64,000 nucleotides of DNA from Meconema thalassinum (lineage: Eukaryota > Arthropoda > Insecta > Orthoptera > Tettigoniidae), in NCBI GenBank assembly GCA_946902985.2, contig CAMPQE020000052.1, positions 1,984,001-2,048,000 of the forward strand, written 5' to 3'. Position numbers and translations under genes: made by a program. The notes beneath the pieces are model-generated. The model was not told the DNA's origin, did not search any database, and saw nothing but the letters and a program-made list of their open reading frames with translations. Positions 58,363 to 64,000 of this stretch are shown piece by piece. The number at the start of each line of letters is the position of its first letter. Position 1 is the first letter of the stretch.

Positions 58363-59807
58363 ATTCGTGTGTGTGTCCCCCCCTAATAAAATCTAAACGG
58401 CAGGAGCGATTTCAATGAAACTCGGAAAGTTCATAGCACTTTTTCCGGCGACCTCGACCGTGCCACTCAAATTTTGTTACGTCTCACCAATCCAACATGG
58501 CGGCTGTGCGAAATATTTCACCAGCATTCAATATCTCCGAAACTATTACCGATATTACCCTGACATTTTCTATGGTGATAGAGGGAACTACTATAAGTTC
58601 ACTTATGTGACTTTTGAAAACCTGGTAACTACAAAACCAACATGGCGGCCAAGCGAATATGCGACTTTTAAATAGACGTTTCTCGCGATTTGACCAACCA
58701 AACGCAATGAAACTTGGTACAGTATATGCTTATATACATTGTAATGCACCGACATCTAACTTTGTTCAATTTTTTACATAATCACAAGATGGCGGATGTG
58801 CAAAATATTTCACCGGCATTCTATATCTCTGAAACTATTAGCGGTATCTCCCTTAAATTTTGTACGGAGATAAAGGGCACTACTGGAAGTCCATCTATAA
58901 GACTTTCAAATACCGGTTAACTACAAAACGAACATGGCGGCCAAGCGAATTTTAAAATTTTAAATAGACCTTTCTCGCGATTTAATGTTCCAAGCGCACT
59001 GAAACCTGGTACAGGAAATATTTATACACATTGTAATCCACTGGTATCTAATTTAGTTCAATTGTTTACATAACCTCAAGATGGCGGCAGTGCGAATTTT
59101 AAAATTAAGTTTTTATTTCTTGTGATGTAGTCATGCGATTGAAGTGAAAGTTCGAATAATGAACCTACGCAATAATTTTCCTTTAATGGTACATGACTCT
59201 ATGGCCTATACATTTAACAATCCAACATGGCGACCATCCGAAATATTTAGACGATACTGAATATCTACGAATCTATTTTAGCAATCAAACTGCATTTTTT
59301 AATGTTCATAGGGGCTATGAACTTAAGTTCACCTATAGGACTTTAAATAACCTGGTGATCACAAATCCAACATGGCGGTGACGCGAATTATAAATATTCA
59401 CATGGACGTCTCTCGCAATTTAACCATCCGCGTGCAGTGAAACTTGGTACAGTAAATCCTTATACGAATGTTAATCCTCTGGCATATAATTTATTTCAAT
59501 TGCTTCCATAACATCAAGATGGCAGCTGTGAAAAATTTTAAAATCTCCTTGTTATTTCTTGTGTCCTAATTATGCGATTGAAGTTTGAATACTACACGTT
59601 CACAATAATATGCATGTAACAGTACACAACTCTAGGACCTACATATATAAAATCTAACATGGCGACCATCCGAAATATTTAGTCGGTTCTCAATATCTAC
59701 GAATCTATTACAGCAAACAAACTGAAATTGTGTATGTTGATAGTGGCAATTAACATAAGTAGGATATATGAAAATAGGCTGTATAGTTCTTCACGGAACT
59801 ACTTGTT
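58268..59807 (+). mobile_element. Candidate Helentron/HINE-like element with about 145-bp internal repeats
   Basis: The left end AGCCTATTTTCA (58268-58279) is perfectly inverted near the right end as TGAAAATAGGCT (59769-59780). A small hairpin follows, TAGTTC (59784-59789) and GAACTA (59796-59801). At the left end the inverted copy also occurs 15 bases inward, forming a hairpin there. A TG microsatellite (about 58318-58362) follows, then a core of nine ATGGC-bearing blocks spaced about 145 bp. Asymmetric inverted ends, a terminal hairpin, a microsatellite and a tandem core are features of HINE/Helentron-derived elements. No protein is encoded. The class assignment is inference. Confidence 0.5.
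58494..59680 (+). repeat. Tandem repeat of about 145 bp with a YY1/Pho-like motif in each unit
   Basis: AACATGGCG or AAGATGGCG starts at 58494, 58639, 58786, 58931, 59078, 59224, 59369, 59516 (AAGATGGCA) and 59656. The spacings are 145, 147, 145, 147, 146, 145, 147 and 140. Neighbouring text such as GAAACTTGGTACAG and CTCGCGATTT recurs every two or three units, so higher-order repeats exist. The motif AAnATGGCGGC matches the vertebrate YY1 consensus and contains the complement of the GCCAT core bound by Drosophila Pho. Confidence 0.85.
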
Positions 59808-60894
59808 GAATTTTTAATTGGCTGTCATTTCTGCATAAATTCAGTGGTATTTATCAACCATGTAACTAGGTACAACTGATGGATAGTTGGAGCTTCCTCG
59901 AAGTTTAAATACTATAAAGTTATTGTAACTTTACAAGCATGCAACCTCTCATCATTATTTTGGGTCTAGGCCCTGTTTCATCCGTGCGCCTTCTAGGCCC
60001 AGACTCATACCATCATTGTGCCGTCTAAACCCTGTTGCAAGCCTTTTTCCCCACATATAAATGGTATTTCAAGTTCCCATGGCGACCCCCGCTGTCCCCA
60101 AATTGTTGGGATTGGCAAATTTCAAACAATCTTAACTCTAGTTAATCTTCATTGTGTCTAATGGGACACGCTTACTTTGATATACTCACTTATCTAATCA
60201 AGTCTATTCGATTATTGCAATTTTTTCATCAATTGTCTTTAAGTCCAATTTTGGTCTGAGACCAACTACTTGCTAGCAACTGCTACATTTTGTATTGTGT
60301 CAAAATCAGCAATCAAATTGCTTTAAAGTTATACCAGTGGCAAAGCATAAAATGTATAGCCACGGCAGCCCCCTGTTCCGTATTGTATATATACTCTAGT
60401 AATTTAGTGTTTGAGCGTTTATTCGCAATATTTTCCCCAACTAATTACTATTCTAGCCAATCTTGTGCATGGTCTTCACTTACGGCAGCAACTTGAGGTG
60501 CGCCTCAAGAACTTTGGCAATTATTTCATTTGTTTGTTGCGCTCATACCAAACCTTGCAAAGCTACTCTTTTTGTCAGGTTTATGATTTATCACAGATCC
60601 AGTATCTTCAGATGAGGGTCGCCCAGCTAATTTCCTACCTAGGGTCGTTCTCAATCTAGGCATCTCGATTACTGTTTTTTCATAATCAAGACTGTGTCTA
60701 ATCTCTCATTAGTGCTTTTCTTGTGAGAGATTTAGTTTTTCTTATTTTATCACAAATTCCTTTCTCGGCAATAAGGTTATACTGGTTAGAATGACATTCA
60801 AATCCACAAGCTAAGATGACTGTCTTTAGTAATATCAATCGACATAACTTCCACTTGATCCTTTATTTCTGCTATACGTTTTATTCTCGTTTCC
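59808..60894. other. Non-coding, nothing recognised
   Basis: No supported exon. The 60-80 codon frames at 60290-60659 show no domain. Confidence 0.35.
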
Positions 60895-61925
60895 TCCATT
60901 ACTTCCTAAATGAATAGATTGAAGAGTACGAATAAAAAGATGCAGTACCAAGAATGTAATAACTACCAACTGGTTTCAGTGTGTATACACCCTCCTATCG
61001 CTCGATTTTATTCCAATCCTTTTCAAAATACCAAATAGTTTACTACAATCATCGAAATTAACAGTCTTATCTAAGTCTAATAATACCACGAACGTTCTCT
61101 TCCCTATCCTTATTCTGTCTAACGAGATCAGCCTAATACGTAGTACAGATTCCCTTTAACCTACGCTTCTGCTGACTAAAACTGCTCTTCGCCTAACTGG
61201 GCTGTCGTTACATTATCTTGTAAATTACTCGAGTCAGAAATTTTGAAGCAGCCATCATCAAATTCATTGTATGATAATCCTCCCATCTGTCAGATCCTAC
61301 TTTGCTAGGGTTAGGAGTAATATTATACTTCCTAGAAAAAACTTTTGTCACCTTTGATACGCCTGGCAAAAAAAATCAGACATAATTATAAGAGAAGTAA
61401 ACAGATGAGATCCTATGCCGCTATGTAACGTAGCAAACTCAGGGATATCACATATGTATGTTGGTTCTTAATTACATAGGCCTTCTAGTGGCCAATCTAA
61501 ATCAGATCCCGATATTAAATCTCGTTTGCCTGGAGAAGAAGTGGGAGACGCGTAAAAATAACTTTGTGGATGTCTGGGGAGGGAATCGAACCAAACTCTC
61601 CTCAAAATTACCTCCAAATGCTGAGTGTACCCCGATCCAGCACTCAGACCAGAATTACAATTCATGGCACAGCCAGTAATCGAATCCCAACTTCCGAAGC
61701 GACAGACAACTGTGCTAACCGATACATGATGAGCAAGTCTTTGAACATTTCTCTTTCAAACATTATTCTTTGTCTGCTTTGCACCTCTTGTTTACCTCAA
61801 ATTTCAGTAACCTGTATTATGCTTTCTTCCTTACTTTTCGTTCGTCCTTGTTCTTTAGTTCGTCATCCATTAATTCTAGTATAACCTGAGTGACCACGTA
61901 GTCTGTCTATGCTTACTACCCTTCT
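60895..61925 (-). pseudogene. Old RTE-like LINE fragment interrupted by a SINE-like insertion
   Basis: Plus-strand text at 60905-61370 and 61745-61920 matches the complement of the RTE-like coding region around 27330-27860 and 28240-28420 in order (for example TCCATTAATTCTAGTATAAC near 61867). A short piece at 61490-61530 also matches. The interruption at about 61530-61735 is SINE-like. Heavily mutated. Confidence 0.65.
61530..61735 (-). mobile_element. Possible SINE fragment inside the LINE fossil
   Basis: GGGAATCGAACCAAACTCTC near 61580 and TAATCGAATCCCAACTTCC near 61677 look like complemented tRNA B-box regions. Boundaries and duplication were not resolved. Confidence 0.35.
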
Positions 61926-61948
61926 ACGGATTTTCATGTGTTATTTTT

Positions 61949-63352
61949 AGCCTACTTTTCGCATTTTGTAAAAATGAGGAAAAAGTAGACTTATGAGATC
62001 GATCCGGGAAAATGTGTGTCTGTCTGTCCTTCTGTCTGTCTGGCTGTGTGTGTGTGTCCCCTCCAATCAACTCCTAAACGGCTGCAGCAATCGAATCCAA
62101 ATTTGGTATGAGTAAACATCTCTATCTGAATATATCGATGCCGTATTTGAAAATGATGTCAGTGCTACCAACTGTAGAAAAATCGCAATTGAAATTTCAG
62201 GTCCATGTTGTATATCTTTGAAAGTATACATGGGAGCTATACCAAAATTGGCACATATATAGATAATAATATTTCAGATTAATTTCCGGGAGCCCATACA
62301 TGACTGTGTAGCCAAAATGATTCTAACCCTGCTGATAGGTCCAATTTTCAAATGCATATAACATCTACACTATCGATTGGATTTCAACCAAATTTCGTAT
62401 GGACTATGTTTACATAGACAGATATGACTGAGCGTATCCTTAAAAGCCACCATGGCTGCCAACTGTTTATTGTTTTTATCCAAATACCAATATATCAGAA
62501 AGAATTCACGCAGACGGCTTTAAACTATGCACAGATTGCACACGTATAGAACCTGATATTCTAGATTAATTTGGAGTAACTAATGGACCTCAGTACTACC
62601 AACATGATTCTAAGCCTGCTGATAGGACCAATTGTAAATACATGTAACTTCTATACTATCAATTGGATTTCAACCCAATTTCGTATGTGCTAAGTGTACT
62701 ATAAGAGATATGACGATGCGTATTCTTAAGAGCAACCAGGGCTGCCAACTGTTAATAAATGCTGTCTCTATTTTTTAATCCTAATATCAATATATCAGAA
62801 AGTATTCAAGCCAACAGCTCTAAACTTTGCACACGTATCGTACCTTACATTCTAGATTAATTTGGAGTAACTAATATACGTCAGTGATTCCAACATGGTT
62901 CTAAGCCTGCTGATTGGTCTAATTTTAAAATACATGTAACTTCTATACAAATAAATGTATTTCATCCAAAATTGGCACAACAATAGATCATAATAGTTCA
63001 GATTATTTCTGACCAACACATGCATGACATTGTTGCCAACATGATTTTACGCACGCTGATAGGTACAATATCTAACTACATGCAACGTCCTTGCTATCCA
63101 TTGGACTACAACCAAATTTTGTATTCAGTACCTTATGAGATGGAACTAAGAATATATTCAGTCACCGGGGCTGCCAACGTAGTGCTCTATTAGGCTACAT
63201 TATGCCAGTTGTATTTCGAACTAATTAGAAATTTCGATATTACCAACTCAATTTCGTCCTTATTCTAATTAGGTCAATATAGATTAATCATTGGCATGAA
63301 TCTTACATTTCGAGAAAAGTAGGCTCTCTAGTTCGTCACGGAAATTGTTGTT
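61949..63352 (+). mobile_element. Candidate Helentron/HINE-like element, copy in tandem pair (left)
   Basis: The left end AGCCTACTTTTC (61949-61960) is inverted near the right end as GAAAAGTAGGCT (63313-63324), followed by TAGTTCGTCACGGAAATTG, the same hairpin position as in the 58-kb element but less perfect. A CTGT-type microsatellite follows the left end (about 62018-62058). The core repeats two alternating blocks, one with GCTGCCAACTGT or GCTACCAACTG and one with CCAACATGATTCTAAGCCTG, at about 145-bp spacing. No coding frame. Class assignment is inference. Confidence 0.5.
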
Positions 63353-64000
63353 AGCCTACTTTTGCAAAAATGAGGAAAAAGTTGACTTATGAGATCGATC
63401 CGGGAAAACGAGTGTCTGTCTGTCGTTCTGTCTGTGCGTCCCCCTTATCAACTCCTAAACGGCTACAGCTATCGAAGCCAAATTTGGTAAGAATAAAGAG
63501 GTATACCTGAATATCTCACGGCCATATTTGAAATTGACATCAGTGCTACCAACTGCTGAAAAATCACAATTGGAATTTGAGCTCTACGTTGGATATCTCC
63601 GAAAATATTCATGCGAACTTTTCCAAAATTGGCACACACATAGATAATAACATTCCAAATTGATTTTCGGCAGTCCATACTTGACAGTCTTGCCAACATG
63701 ATTCTAAGCCTGCCAATAAGTCCAATTTCTAAAACTTCTATGCTATCAAGTTCAACCAAATGTCCTATGTGCTATGTGTACTATAAGAGATATGACTGTG
63801 CGTAAAGAGCCACCAGGGCTGCCAACTGTTAATAAATTTTCTCTCTATGTCTTAAACCTAATACCAATATATCAGAAAGTATGCAAGCCAACAGGTCTAA
63901 ACTTTGCACACGTATAGTACCTGACATTCTACCTCAGTTCGGTTTAACTTACATACAGTACATCAGTGCTGCCAACACGATTTTAAGCCTGCTGATAGGT
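63353..64000 (+). mobile_element. Candidate Helentron/HINE-like element, copy in tandem pair (right, cut by window edge)
   Basis: A second copy begins with AGCCTACTTTTGC directly after the end of the previous one and repeats its order: GACTTATGAGATCGATCCGG, a CTGT microsatellite, CTCCTAAACGGCTACAGC and the alternating core blocks. It runs off the right edge. Confidence 0.6.

Overview
The window looks like a stretch of a large, repeat-packed insect genome. I infer Polyneoptera, possibly Orthoptera, from the mix of repeats, but nothing in the window proves it. Host coding sequence is sparse: two exons of a sarcalumenin/EHD-type GTPase gene (+ strand), start exons of a zinc-finger-type gene (- strand), and a large C2H2 zinc-finger exon (- strand). 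Almost everything else recognisable is mobile DNA, much of it nested.

Layout. 1-7.4 kb is a decayed Polinton/Maverick (adintovirus-like) element. From left to right it has a possible DNA polymerase B fragment, a BIR/IAP-like gene, major capsid, minor capsid, adenain-type protease with an upstream hydrophobic segment, a small basic gene and a fibre-like gene (all - strand), then a packaging ATPase, a DUF8207-like gene and a chromodomain integrase (+ strand). Most genes carry stops or frameshifts. The left end lies outside the window. 7.4-11.8 kb is non-coding and includes a degenerate repeat at 8.2-9.3 kb. 11.77-13.23 kb is Tc1/mariner copy 1 (frameshifted). 13.4-14.2 kb is a hAT remnant. 14.39-16.93 kb is a 55-bp satellite of about 46 units. 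17-25.8 kb is AT-rich with SINEs.

26.5-29.6 kb is a near full-length RTE-like LINE broken by one stop. 30-31.2 kb holds LINE debris. Sarcalumenin exons lie at 32.7 and 37.0 kb. The intron between them holds a Tc1 fossil split by a LINE and a foldback MITE, and the MITE itself contains a SINE. Zinc-finger-type 5' exons lie at 39.0-39.4 kb. 44.03-46.86 kb is a Helitron-like element carrying a SINE and a LINE fragment. 47.3-49.1 kb is a second LINE type. A SINE with a target duplication sits at 50.1 kb and another LINE fragment at 52.4-53.3 kb. The 10-finger exon is at 53.6-54.6 kb, with Tc1 copy 2 (open transposase frame) in the adjacent intron (54.7-56.2 kb).

58.27-59.81 kb and 61.95-64.0 kb hold candidate Helentron/HINE-like elements. 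They have 12-bp inverted ends and cores built on a period of about 145 bp. The 58-kb copy places a YY1/Pho-like ATGGCG motif in nearly every period, and the 62-kb copies appear joined head to tail. This is the least familiar structure in the window.

All homology calls rest on motif recognition by eye; no database search was run.
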